Shown one piece after another: positions 10,966-18,593 of a stretch of 59,926 nt of DNA. Source of the DNA: Micromonospora acroterricola (GTDB taxonomy: Bacteria > Actinomycetota > Actinomycetes > Mycobacteriales > Micromonosporaceae). The notes under the pieces were generated by a model. It did no database searches. It was not told the origin of the DNA and worked only from the letters and a program-made list of their open reading frames with translations. Position numbers and translations under genes: made by a program. Location: assembly GCF_003172955.1 (NCBI RefSeq), contig NZ_QGKR01000156.1, positions 1-59,926 of the forward strand. The letters run 5' to 3'. Positions within the stretch are counted from its first letter, which is position 1; each line of letters opens with the position of its first letter.

Positions 10966-11475
10966 TCAGCGGTGCCGCTGCCGGTGCCCGGCTCGGGCCG
11001 CCGGCAGGGTCAGCCCGGCGGCGTGCAGCACGCCCTCCACCCGGACCCGCTCGATCTCCTGGTCCACGCCGCTCAGCTCGGCGAGGTGTTCGGTGATGCC
11101 GAGGGCGCTGCAGGCCAGTCGGAGCCGGTCGTCGTACGCCTGGACCACCGCGCCGTGCCAGACCATCGACCGGCCGGTGCCGCCGAGCCGCTGGCCGCCG
11201 AGGCGGCGCAGGTCGGCGGCGAGCTGTTCCAGGGGCCGCCGGTCGGTCCGGTCGAACTCGCTGAGGTCGATGTCCCGTGTCAGCGCGTCGGCCTCGATGG
11301 CGCGGTCCAGGCGGGCGATGGTGCGTCGTTCCCGTCGACGCTCACGCCACTCCGACCAGCCGCAGACCACCCGGTCCAGGATCTCGTCGGCGCAGAAGAG
11401 CAGGGCGAACGCCGCCGGCAGGCTGGCCACGGCGAGGATCGCCAGGGCCAGCATCAGCGCGCGTCCGACTCCCAC
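10966..11475 (-). CDS. Conserved hypothetical protein with N-terminal membrane anchor
   Basis: A 169-residue protein of unknown function. Residues 5-30 form one hydrophobic helix (ALMLALAILAVASLPAAFALLF), followed by an Arg-rich segment (WRERRRERRTIARL) and a helical cytoplasmic domain rich in Asp/Glu/Arg. The start is GTG at 11475, and TAGCGT sits 6 bp upstream (11482-11487), matching the leaderless promoter pattern seen repeatedly here. It lies 12 bp ahead of thpR, so the two are probably co-transcribed. No catalytic motif was found. Confidence 0.7.
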   Translation of the reverse strand: MGVGRALMLALAILAVASLPAAFALLFCADEILDRVVCGWSEWRERRRERRTIARLDRAIEADALTRDIDLSEFDRTDRRPLEQLAADLRRLGGQRLGGTGRSMVWHGAVVQAYDDRLRLACSALGITEHLAELSGVDQEIERVRVEGVLHAAGLTLPAARAGHRQRHR

Positions 11476-11569
11476 GTATCGACGCTAAGCCCCGTCGTGC
11501 CGCCCCGCCACCGAAATAGCCGCATCCGCGCCATCCGCTCAACGCGACGCGTTGGGGCCCGACACCAGT

Positions 11570-11619
11570 GCGGAAGGGCCCCTTGTCATGCGGAATCCGA
11601 TGACAAGGGGCCCTTCCGC
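11570..11619 (-). terminator. Large palindrome with AAGGGCCCCTT core
   Basis: Two 20-bp perfectly complementary arms (11570-11589 and 11600-11619) flank a 10-bp loop, starting 5 bp past the stop of the minus-strand MFS gene. The arm contains GGAAGGGCCCCTT, shared with 7641-7681. Terminator function is likely; its size and recurrence suggest a dispersed repeat. Confidence 0.75.
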
Positions 11620-11624
11620 GCGTT

Positions 11625-12908
11625 TCAGCAGTCGGTGGAGGTGACGTAGAAGCGGGGCATCGGCAGCACCCGGAAGCGCACCCGGGCACCCGAGCGGCGC
11701 AGCTGCCACGTGAGCGCGATCAGCGCTGCGGCCAGCGAGATCAAGCCGCCCATCCAGATGCTGGCGCCGGCGCCGAAGTGCTCCGCCACCCAGCCGATCA
11801 GCGGCGCGCCGACCGGGTTGGTACCCAGGAACACCAGGACCCACAGCGCCATCACGCGACCCCGGAAGGCCGCGTCCACGCCCAGTTGGACCCGCTGGTT
11901 GGCGGCCTGGGCGAAGAAGACCATGAAGAAGCCGGTGGGCACCAGCAGGGTCACGACGAGCCAGTAGGTCGACGCGAAGCCGACCAGGGTGCCGAAACTG
12001 GCGCAGGCGATCGCGGCACCGAGCACCAGCCAGACCGACGGTCGGCTGCGCCGGCCGGTGCCGCTGAGCGCGCCACCCAGCGCGCCGACCGCCAGCGCGG
12101 TGCTGAACAGGCCGAAGGAGGCGGCACCGGTGTGGAAGACCGTCTTGGCCAGCGCGGCCAGGGTGAGCTGGAAGTTGAACAGCGACATACCGATCACCGA
12201 CATCACCGCCATCGGCAGCAGCAGGTCCGGGCGGCGCCACACGTACCGCAGCCCGTCGACCACCCGGGCGGAGGCCCGCTCGTCGCGCGGCAGCAGGGCG
12301 TCGCGGTGCAGCTCGGCCGTGCGCATCCGCACCACGTTGACCAGCGGCGCGATCGAGCTGAGCGCGGTGAAGAGGAAGACCGGCCCCACGTCGAAGGCGG
12401 CGATCGCCAGGCCGGCGACGGCCGGGCCGACGATCCGGGCGGAGTTGAACACGGCGGCGTTCAGCGACAGCGCGTTGGGCAGCAGCGGCGTGCCGACCAG
12501 CTCGGAGACGAACGCCTGGCGGACCGGCGTCTCCACGGCGTTGGCCGTGCCGAGCAGCGCGGCGAAGGCGAACACGTGCCAGAGCTGCACCAGGTCGGTG
12601 AGGACCAGCAGGGACATGCCGAGCGCCAGCACGGTCCAGAAGGCGTTGGCGGCGAAGAGCAGCACCCGCTTGTCGTACCGGTCGGCGAGCCGGCCGGAGA
12701 GCAGGGTGAGCAGCAGCACCGGGGTGAACTGGAGCGCGGTGACCACGCCGAGCGCGGTGGCCGAGTTGTCGGAGAGCTCGAGGACGAGCCAGTCCTGGGC
12801 GATGAACATCATCCAGACGCCGATCAGTTTGATCAGCTGCCCGGATGCGAAGAGCCGGTAGTTGCGGACCTGTAGGGACTGGAACATCGTGCTCAGCTTG
12901 GCCTGCAC
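11625..12908 (-). CDS. MFS transporter (enterobactin-exporter-like)
   Basis: A 427-residue major facilitator with about 12 hydrophobic segments. It begins KLSTMFQSLQVRNYRLFASGQ, the DHA3-type start, and carries LLSGRLADRYDKRVLL between helices 2 and 3 (motif A). GTG at 12908 is preferred because GAGGAGG (12919-12925) lies 10 bp upstream; an in-frame GTG at 12956 has no ribosome site. The preceding gene is a MarR regulator ending 70 bp upstream, so this is probably a regulator-pump pair for export of a small molecule. The substrate is unknown. Confidence 0.85.
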   Translation of the reverse strand: MQAKLSTMFQSLQVRNYRLFASGQLIKLIGVWMMFIAQDWLVLELSDNSATALGVVTALQFTPVLLLTLLSGRLADRYDKRVLLFAANAFWTVLALGMSLLVLTDLVQLWHVFAFAALLGTANAVETPVRQAFVSELVGTPLLPNALSLNAAVFNSARIVGPAVAGLAIAAFDVGPVFLFTALSSIAPLVNVVRMRTAELHRDALLPRDERASARVVDGLRYVWRRPDLLLPMAVMSVIGMSLFNFQLTLAALAKTVFHTGAASFGLFSTALAVGALGGALSGTGRRSRPSVWLVLGAAIACASFGTLVGFASTYWLVVTLLVPTGFFMVFFAQAANQRVQLGVDAAFRGRVMALWVLVFLGTNPVGAPLIGWVAEHFGAGASIWMGGLISLAAALIALTWQLRRSGARVRFRVLPMPRFYVTSTDC

Positions 12909-12978
12909 TCTTGGTGCGCCTCCTCGGACGTACGCGTCATCGACAGGTGACGGCACGGCCCGGTGGCGCGGGCGTGAC

Positions 12979-13428
12979 TCAGGCGCGAGCGAGCTGCTGA
13001 AGGATCTCGGCGGCCCTCTGCAGGGTCTCCCGTTCGTCCTCGTCGAGCGCGGCCAGCCGGTGGGCCAACCACTCGTCGCGGGCCCGCTCGAACTGGTCGA
13101 GCACGGCCTGCCCTCCTTCGGTCGCCGCGAGGATGACCTGCCGGCCGTCGGTCGGATGGGGGGTCCGCTGCACGAGGCCGCGGTCCTCCAACTTCCCGAC
13201 GATCTTGGTCATCGTCGGCGGCTGCACCCGCTCCACGTCGGCCAGTTCCCGGGGCGTCATCGCGCCCGCCAGCCGCAGGCTGGTGAGCGCGGAGACCTGG
13301 GTGACCGTGAGGTCGCCGACCGGTCGGGCCTGGCGGACCCGCCGGTTGAGTCGGGTGATCGCATCACGCAACTGGGGAGCCAGTTGCGCCGGTGGCACGC
13401 GTTCCGCCGTCACCGTCCGCTCCGTCAC
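12979..13428 (-). CDS. MarR family transcriptional regulator
   Basis: A 149-residue winged-helix repressor. The DNA-binding region is MTPRELADVERVQPPTMTKIVGKLEDRGLV, followed by the wing QRTPHPTDGRQVILAAT and a dimerisation helix at the C-terminus. It probably controls itself and the MFS pump downstream by releasing DNA on binding a phenolic or antibiotic-like ligand. The GTG start at 13428 has no ribosome site. TAAGCT (13436-13441) lies 7 bp upstream, within a TAGTTA-N3-TAACTA dyad, so the transcript is probably leaderless and the dyad autoregulatory. Confidence 0.9.
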   Translation of the reverse strand: MTERTVTAERVPPAQLAPQLRDAITRLNRRVRQARPVGDLTVTQVSALTSLRLAGAMTPRELADVERVQPPTMTKIVGKLEDRGLVQRTPHPTDGRQVILAATEGGQAVLDQFERARDEWLAHRLAALDEDERETLQRAAEILQQLARA

Positions 13429-13430
13429 GA

Positions 13431-13445
13431 TAGTTAGCTTAACTA
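13431..13445 (-). promoter_or_regulatory. MarR operator overlapping a leaderless -10 element
   Basis: The dyad TAGTTA-GCT-TAACTA (13431-13445) is AT-rich in a GC-rich genome and directly upstream of the marR start. On the minus strand the hexamer TAAGCT (13436-13441) inside the dyad is spaced 7 bp from GTG. A repressor bound here would cover the -10 region. Confidence 0.65.
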
Positions 13446-13446
13446 A

Positions 13447-13483
13447 TGAGCCTGGCTAACGACATCCGTTATGACCAGGCTCA
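13447..13483. other. Second dyad upstream of marR
   Basis: TGAGCCTGG (13447-13455) and CCAGGCTCA (13475-13483) form a 9-bp inverted repeat around a 19-bp spacer that itself contains TAAC and GTTA arms. It could be a second operator or a hairpin. It lies between the MarR operator and the permease terminator. Confidence 0.45.
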
Positions 13484-13501
13484 CGAGGACGTCTGTGCTG
13501 T

Positions 13502-13537
13502 TCCGGGCGGGGAGTCCCAGTCGATTCCCCGCCCGGA
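13502..13537 (-). terminator. Terminator of the NCS2 permease gene
   Basis: A 12-bp perfect stem (TCCGGGCGGGGA at 13502-13513, complement at 13526-13537) with a 12-nt loop lies 6 bp after the permease stop codon on the minus strand. Confidence 0.75.
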
Positions 13538-13543
13538 CGTACG

Positions 13544-15022
13544 TCAGAGCACCAGGGACTCGATCGGCCCGCGCAGGAAGTACAGCACGAACAGCGCGGC
13601 GACCCCGTACAGCAGCGGGTGGATCTCCCGGGCCTTGCCCCGGGCCAGTTTGACCACCACGAAGGTGATCAGACCGGCGCCGATCCCGTTGGAGATCGAG
13701 TAGGTGAACGGCATCAGCACGATGGTGAGGAACGCCGGGATGGCGATCTCGTAGTCGGACCAGTCGATCGTCCGCACCGCGGTCATCATCAGGAAGCCGA
13801 CCACCACGAGGGCCGTCGACGCCGCCTCGAACGGCACGACCACCACCAGCGGCGCCAGGAACATCGCCAGCAGGAAGAGGACGCCGGTGACCAGGTTGGC
13901 CACCCCGGTCCGGGCACCCTCCGCGACACCGGCGGCGCTCTCGATGTACGACGTGTTGCTGGAGGTGCTGGCCGCGCCGCCGGCCGCGGCGGCGATCGAG
14001 TCGACCAGCAGGATCTCCTTGGCCTTCGGCGGGGTGCCCCGCTCGTCGAGCAGGCCACCCTCCTGGCCGACCGCCACCATCGTGCCCATGGTGTCGAAGA
14101 AGTCCGTGATCAGCAGGGTGAAGACGAACATCAGCACGACCAGCCAACCGGCCCGACCCCACGAGTCGAGCACGTTGAACTTGCCGAGCAGCGACAGGTC
14201 CGGCAGGTCCACCACCGTCTTCGGCAGCTCCGGCACGTTCAGCGACCAGCCCTTGGGGTTCGGCTGACCGTTGACGAAGGACGGGCCGATGTTGCCGACC
14301 GCCTCCACGATCACCGCGAGCACGGTCGAGGCGAGGATGCCGATCAGGATCGCGCCCTTCACCCGCCGGACCACCAGCACCAGGGTGAGCAGCAGACCCA
14401 CCACGAAGACCAGCATCGGCCAGCTCACCAGCTTGCCGCCGATGCCCAGGCCGACCGGGACGGTGGTGTTGGCGGCGTCCGGGATCCGTCGGACGAAGCC
14501 GGCGTCCACCAGACCGATGATGGTCAGGAAGAGACCGATGCCGACCCCGATCGCGGTCTTCATCTGGGTGGGCACCGAGCGGAACACCGCGGTCCGCAGA
14601 CCGGTGAGCACCAGCACCGCGATGATCACACCCTCGATCACCACCAGGCCCATCGCGTCGGCCCAGGTCATCTCCGGAGCGATCTCGTACGCCACCAGCG
14701 CGTTGACGCCCAGACCGGCGGCCAGCGCCAACGGGAACCGGCCGACCACACCCATCAGGATGGTCATCAGGCCGGCGACGAGCGCGGTCGCCGCGGCCAG
14801 CGCGGGGATCGGGAGCGTCTTGCCGTCACCGTCGACGGCACCGCCCAGGATCAGCGGGTTGAGCACCACGATGTACGCCATCGTGAAGAAGGTCGCGAGA
14901 CCACCGCGTACCTCGCGGCTCAGCGTCGAGCCGCGGGCGGAGATCTCGAAGAACCGGTCGAAGCCGTTACGCGGATGCGCGGGGTCGGGTGGTGTGCCGT
15001 TCTCGGGCGGCGTTACTGCCAT
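13544..15022 (-). CDS. NCS2 family purine permease (AzgA-like)
   Basis: A 492-residue polytopic transporter of the nucleobase:cation symporter-2 superfamily, AzgA branch, expected to import adenine, guanine or hypoxanthine. Diagnostic stretches are FFEISARGSTLSREVRGGLATFFTMAYI at the N-terminus, AAALGLGVNALVAYEI-type residues near 105-120, GVGIGLFLTIIGLVDAG, and the TSSNTSYIESAAGVAEGARTG motif near the middle. About 12-14 membrane segments are visible. GAGG lies 7 bp before the ATG. No purine riboswitch was recognised upstream. It is followed by a clear terminator and is convergent with nothing: the next minus-strand gene is marR with its own promoter. Confidence 0.9.
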   Translation of the reverse strand: MAVTPPENGTPPDPAHPRNGFDRFFEISARGSTLSREVRGGLATFFTMAYIVVLNPLILGGAVDGDGKTLPIPALAAATALVAGLMTILMGVVGRFPLALAAGLGVNALVAYEIAPEMTWADAMGLVVIEGVIIAVLVLTGLRTAVFRSVPTQMKTAIGVGIGLFLTIIGLVDAGFVRRIPDAANTTVPVGLGIGGKLVSWPMLVFVVGLLLTLVLVVRRVKGAILIGILASTVLAVIVEAVGNIGPSFVNGQPNPKGWSLNVPELPKTVVDLPDLSLLGKFNVLDSWGRAGWLVVLMFVFTLLITDFFDTMGTMVAVGQEGGLLDERGTPPKAKEILLVDSIAAAAGGAASTSSNTSYIESAAGVAEGARTGVANLVTGVLFLLAMFLAPLVVVVPFEAASTALVVVGFLMMTAVRTIDWSDYEIAIPAFLTIVLMPFTYSISNGIGAGLITFVVVKLARGKAREIHPLLYGVAALFVLYFLRGPIESLVL

Positions 15023-15110
15023 CAGGTCCTCGCAGGTGATCTTCCGGTTGTCGCGCGCATCGTCCCAGATCAGCGGCCGGCAGGGAAAGTGGATCGCGTA
15101 CGCTTGCCGG

Positions 15111-15356
15111 ATGCCGAACGAGCAGCCGCCGCGGCCCGCGCCGCTGGACCCGCCGATGGTGCCGTTCGCCGTCGCCGGGCTGATCGGCTGGGCCGTGGCC
15201 GGGCTGGTCCTGTTGATCTTCTTTCGCGGCTGGCTGACCGAGCACGATCACGAGAACTGGCTCTGGACCTGCCTCGCCGGTTTCCTGTGGGGCTTCCCCG
15301 GCCTCGCCGTCATGATGCGGCACGACGCCAACCGCCGCCGCCGCCGCGCGAGCTGA
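15111..15356 (+). CDS. DUF2530 domain-containing small membrane protein
   Basis: An 81-residue protein with two hydrophobic helices (about 18-37 and 49-64) separated by FFRGWLTEHDHENWLW, followed by a basic tail MMRHDANRRRRRAS. This matches the actinobacterial DUF2530 family of unknown function. ATG at 15111 has no Shine-Dalgarno site. TACGCT (15099-15104) lies 6 bp upstream, suggesting a leaderless mRNA. The gene is divergent from the purine permease and convergent with the DUF3027 gene. Confidence 0.82.
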   Translation: MPNEQPPRPAPLDPPMVPFAVAGLIGWAVAGLVLLIFFRGWLTEHDHENWLWTCLAGFLWGFPGLAVMMRHDANRRRRRAS

Positions 15357-15392
15357 CCCTGCCGAGAGCGCCGGTACGCCCGGCGCGGACGG

Positions 15393-16232
15393 TCAGGGGT
15401 GCCCGTACGGCTCCGCCGGCTCGGCGGCTTCCACCGAACCCGGGGCACGGCTGACCGACATGGCCTCGACCGCGCTGTCGTCGTAGATCGTCGGCAGTTC
15501 CTCCACCGCGGTCTCGGCGGCCTCGATCAGCGTCTCGGAGTGGGCGCCGCAGCCGTGGTCGGCGCTCACCACCCGGCCGTCGTCCGGGGCGTAGAAGTTG
15601 CCACACGCGCCGAAGGCCTGCCTCATCGCGCCGGCCAGCGGCAGGTAGAAGCCACAGGTCCCGCAGCGAGCGGCCGCGGGCGCGGCGGCGGAGATCGCCG
15701 CGGTCGGGCCGTGGTCGCCGTCGTACCAGCGCTGCGCCGCGTCGGCACGACCCTCCCGGGAGAGCACCCGGGCCCGGCCGAGGCCCAGCTCCCAGGCCGT
15801 CTCCTCGACCGCCGGGTCGTCGGAGAGCAGGTAGGCCGGAGCCAGCCGCTCGTCGTCCGGCGGGGTCGGCAGCAGGTCACCCGGGCCAAGGTCGCCGGGC
15901 TTCAGCCGCTCCTGCCAGGGCAGCCAGCCCGGGGCGAGCAGCGCGTCGGGGCCGGGCAGCAGCACCGTCTCGCAGATGGTCACCGTGCGGCTGCGCGGCA
16001 CCCGGGTGACGGTGACCGCCCAGCGCCAGCCGCGGTAGCCCGCGAGGCGGCATTCAAAGTAGTGGGTAACCAGCCGGTCGCCCTCGGCCACGACCTGCAG
16101 GTGGTCGCCGACATCGTCGGCGTCCACCTCGGTGATGCCGGCGCGGGCCACCTCGACGGCGGCGGCACAGACCTGGTCGAGACGGGAGGCGCGGGTGGAG
16201 GCGGGCCTGGTCACCTCACCATTGTTCCCCAT
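15393..16232 (-). CDS. DUF3027 domain-containing protein
   Basis: A 279-residue conserved actinobacterial protein. The C-terminal half carries paired cysteines, CGTCGFYLPLAG followed by GACGNFYAPDDGRVVSADHGCGAHSE, a likely zinc- or metal-binding unit. The N-terminal half has an alpha/beta region with HYFECRLAGYRGWRWAVTVTRV and a YLLSDDPAVEETAWELGLGRARVLS segment. No biochemical role is established for the family. ATG at 16232 gives this length; GTG at 16214 is an alternative start. It is divergent from the MFS gene at 16320. Confidence 0.82.
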   Translation of the reverse strand: MGNNGEVTRPASTRASRLDQVCAAAVEVARAGITEVDADDVGDHLQVVAEGDRLVTHYFECRLAGYRGWRWAVTVTRVPRSRTVTICETVLLPGPDALLAPGWLPWQERLKPGDLGPGDLLPTPPDDERLAPAYLLSDDPAVEETAWELGLGRARVLSREGRADAAQRWYDGDHGPTAAISAAAPAAARCGTCGFYLPLAGAMRQAFGACGNFYAPDDGRVVSADHGCGAHSETLIEAAETAVEELPTIYDDSAVEAMSVSRAPGSVEAAEPAEPYGHP

Positions 16233-16319
16233 CGGTCCGGCGGGGGTGACAGGGACTCCCGGGGAACCTTTCGCCCAGTGGTGCGGCGTACCTGGATCAG
16301 ATGGGCGAGGATGGTGCAC

Positions 16320-17936
16320 ATGCCGCCGTACTCCCGCTCCGAGCGTTCCATTCTCGGTCGGACCGTCGGCACCGGCATCCGTACCATCCGGCTGCTCCTG
16401 CGTGGTTCGGTGGGCAGCGGGCGCTGGGTGACCCGCCAGGCCGGCCACGCGCGGGCCCGGGGCGCCGGCGGCGAGGTCGGCATGGTCCGCCTGTTCGACC
16501 TGCACGCCGTCTCCTGCGCCGGCGACACTCTGATCGCCATCGGCCTGGCCGGGACGATCTTCTTCAACGTGCCGCTGGGCGAGGCCCGCAGCAAGGTCGC
16601 GCTCTACCTGCTGGTGACCATGGTGCCGTTCGCGATGCTCGCCCCCGTGGTGGGCCCGCTGCTGGACCACTTCCGGCACGGCCGGCGGTACGCCCTGGCC
16701 GCCACCATGCTCGGCCGCGCGTTCCTGGCCTGGTTGATCTCCGACTACATCCACGGTTTCGGGCTCTATCCGGCGGCGTTCGGGGTGCTCGCGCTGTCCC
16801 GCGCGTACGGCGTAGCCCGGTCGGCGGCAGTGCCCCGGCTGTTGCCCGAGGGGCTCGGTCTGTCCCAGGTGGGCGCCCGGGCGAGCGTCTACGGCACGGT
16901 GGCGGGCGCGCTGGTGGCGCCGATCGGGCTGGCCGCGTTCTGGTTCGGGCCGCAGTGGCCGTTGCGGGTCGCGTCGGTGATCTTCCTGATCGGCATGGTG
17001 ATCTCCCTGCGCCTGCCACCGAAGGCGGATTCCGAGCCACCGGAACGGGTCCCCCGGGCGCTGCGCGCGCTGGGCCGCCGCCGGGGTGACCGGCCGCTGG
17101 GGCGGGGCCGACCGGCCGGCCGGCTGGTGATCGCCACCCTGATCGGGTCTGCGACCCTGCGCGCGGTCTACGGCTTCCTGCTGCTGTTCCTCGCCTTCGC
17201 GATCAAGAAAGGCGACCTGACCACGGTGGTGTTCGGTCGGGACCTGGGCGCCGAGTGGGCGCTGGGTCTGGTCGGCGGCGCGCTGGCGGTCGGCACTTTC
17301 CTGGCGACCGCGGTCGGCACCCGGTTGCGCATCCACCGTCCGGCCGCCATCCAGTCCAGCGGCATGATCATCGTGGCGGGGGTGGCCGTGCTCACCGTCA
17401 TCCGCTTCTCGCTGCCCATGGTCGCCCTGCTTTGCCTGGTCACCGCGCTGGTCAGCGGGATCGCCAAGCTGGCCGTGGACGCCTCGATCCAGGAGCGCAT
17501 CCCGGAGCGGCTGCGGGCCAGCTCCTTCGCCCACTCGGAAACGGTTCTGATGCTCGCCTTCGTCGCCGGCGGCGGGCTCGGGCTGGTCCCGTTCGACGGT
17601 CGTACCGGCATCGCCGTCGCCGCGGGGGTGGCCGTCCTGGCGGCCATCCGGGGTGTGCTGGTCGCCGCCCGGTTGCGCGGTGAGAAGCTGGCCGGCCGGC
17701 CGCTGGGCGACGACGAGCTGGCCGACGACGACCCGGCGGAGGCCGACGACCCGGCGGACGCCGACGACCCGGCGCCCACCTCGCCGGCGCCGACCCAGAC
17801 CGGCTCGCCGCCCTACGACGAGCCGGGCCTCGCCCCGCCGGGCTACCACATCTACCGACCGTCCTCGTCGGTCGGCGGACCGGGTGGCGGCGCGGACGAC
17901 GAGACCCGCCGGGAGTCCCCCGGGCCGCTTCCGTGA
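16320..17936 (+). CDS. MFS transporter with acidic C-terminal tail
   Basis: A 538-residue membrane protein with 10-12 hydrophobic segments between residues about 55 and 465. It is preceded by a basic N-terminal region (RSERSILGRTVGTGIRTIRLLL) and followed by a cytoplasmic tail with an Asp/Ala/Pro repeat (DDPAEADDPADADDPAP). It is MFS-like, with weak motif A (GPLLDHFRHGRRYALA). ATG at 16320 is preferred over an ATG three codons earlier because GGCGAGG ends 9 bp before it. The stop overlaps the mqnB start by 4 bp, so the two are translationally coupled; whether transport relates to menaquinone is not known. Confidence 0.82.
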   Translation: MPPYSRSERSILGRTVGTGIRTIRLLLRGSVGSGRWVTRQAGHARARGAGGEVGMVRLFDLHAVSCAGDTLIAIGLAGTIFFNVPLGEARSKVALYLLVTMVPFAMLAPVVGPLLDHFRHGRRYALAATMLGRAFLAWLISDYIHGFGLYPAAFGVLALSRAYGVARSAAVPRLLPEGLGLSQVGARASVYGTVAGALVAPIGLAAFWFGPQWPLRVASVIFLIGMVISLRLPPKADSEPPERVPRALRALGRRRGDRPLGRGRPAGRLVIATLIGSATLRAVYGFLLLFLAFAIKKGDLTTVVFGRDLGAEWALGLVGGALAVGTFLATAVGTRLRIHRPAAIQSSGMIIVAGVAVLTVIRFSLPMVALLCLVTALVSGIAKLAVDASIQERIPERLRASSFAHSETVLMLAFVAGGGLGLVPFDGRTGIAVAAGVAVLAAIRGVLVAARLRGEKLAGRPLGDDELADDDPAEADDPADADDPAPTSPAPTQTGSPPYDEPGLAPPGYHIYRPSSSVGGPGGGADDETRRESPGPLP

Positions 17937-18583
17937 CCGGCCTGCTGGTGGTGACCGCCGTGCCCGCCGAGGCGGACGCGGTCCGCGCGGGGCTGACCGA
18001 CACCACCGTCACCGTGGCCCCGGTCGGGGTGGGCCCGGCCGTGGCAGGCGCCGCCACCGCCCGGCTGCTGGCGCTTGCCGAGGCGGCCGGCCGCCCGTTC
18101 CGCGCGGTCGTCAGCGCTGGCGTGGCCGGCGGCTTCGTCGGGCGGGTCGCGGTCGGCGACATCGTGCTCGCCAGCGCCAGCATCGCCGCCGACCTGGGCG
18201 CCGAGTCACCGGAGGGCTTCATCCCCGTCGACGAGCTGGGCATGCCGCCCGCGCTGCTCGGCGGCGGCAGCGTGGTGCCGGCCGACCCACGGCTGCTGGC
18301 AGCCCTGCGGGCCGCCCTGCCGACCGCCACGACCGGCCCGGTGCTCACCGTCAGCACGGTCACCGGCACCGCCGCCAGCACGGAGGAGCTGCGCCGGCGG
18401 CACCCGGGGGCGGTCGCCGAGGCCATGGAGGGGTACGGGGTGGCGGTCGCCGCAGCCCAGGCCGGGGTGCCCTTCGCCGAGCTGCGCACCATCTCCAACC
18501 CGATCGGCCCTCGCGACCGGGACGCCTGGCGGCTGCGCGAGGCCCTCAGCGCCCTGGCCACGGCAGCCCCGGCGCTGCGCTGA
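17933..18583 (+). CDS. mqnB: Futalosine hydrolase
   Basis: A 216-residue nucleoside-phosphorylase-fold protein. It matches MqnB, which removes hypoxanthine from futalosine in the alternative (futalosine) menaquinone pathway. Visible features are LLVVTAVPAEADAVRAGL at the start, SAGVAGGFVGRVAVGDIVLAS, VSTVTGTAAS, and EAMEGYGVAVAAAQAGVPFAELRTISNPIGPRDRDAW near the C-terminus, the expected active-site region. The GTG start overlaps the stop of the MFS gene (GTGA). Another pathway gene, mqnD, lies about 1.9 kb downstream on the same strand. Confidence 0.88.
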   Translation: MTGLLVVTAVPAEADAVRAGLTDTTVTVAPVGVGPAVAGAATARLLALAEAAGRPFRAVVSAGVAGGFVGRVAVGDIVLASASIAADLGAESPEGFIPVDELGMPPALLGGGSVVPADPRLLAALRAALPTATTGPVLTVSTVTGTAASTEELRRRHPGAVAEAMEGYGVAVAAAQAGVPFAELRTISNPIGPRDRDAWRLREALSALATAAPALR

Positions 18584-18593
18584 CCGTCGGAGG

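Noticed and set aside
14900..15110. Purine riboswitch upstream of the NCS2 permease
   Set aside because: The leader is only tens of bases long and GC-rich, with no recognisable three-way-junction aptamer sequence.
15393..17849. Long minus-strand frame joining the DUF3027 gene with DNA antisense to the MFS gene
   Set aside because: Only the part up to 16232 has DUF3027-like sequence. The rest is Asp/Gln/Arg/Gly-rich antisense of a membrane protein.
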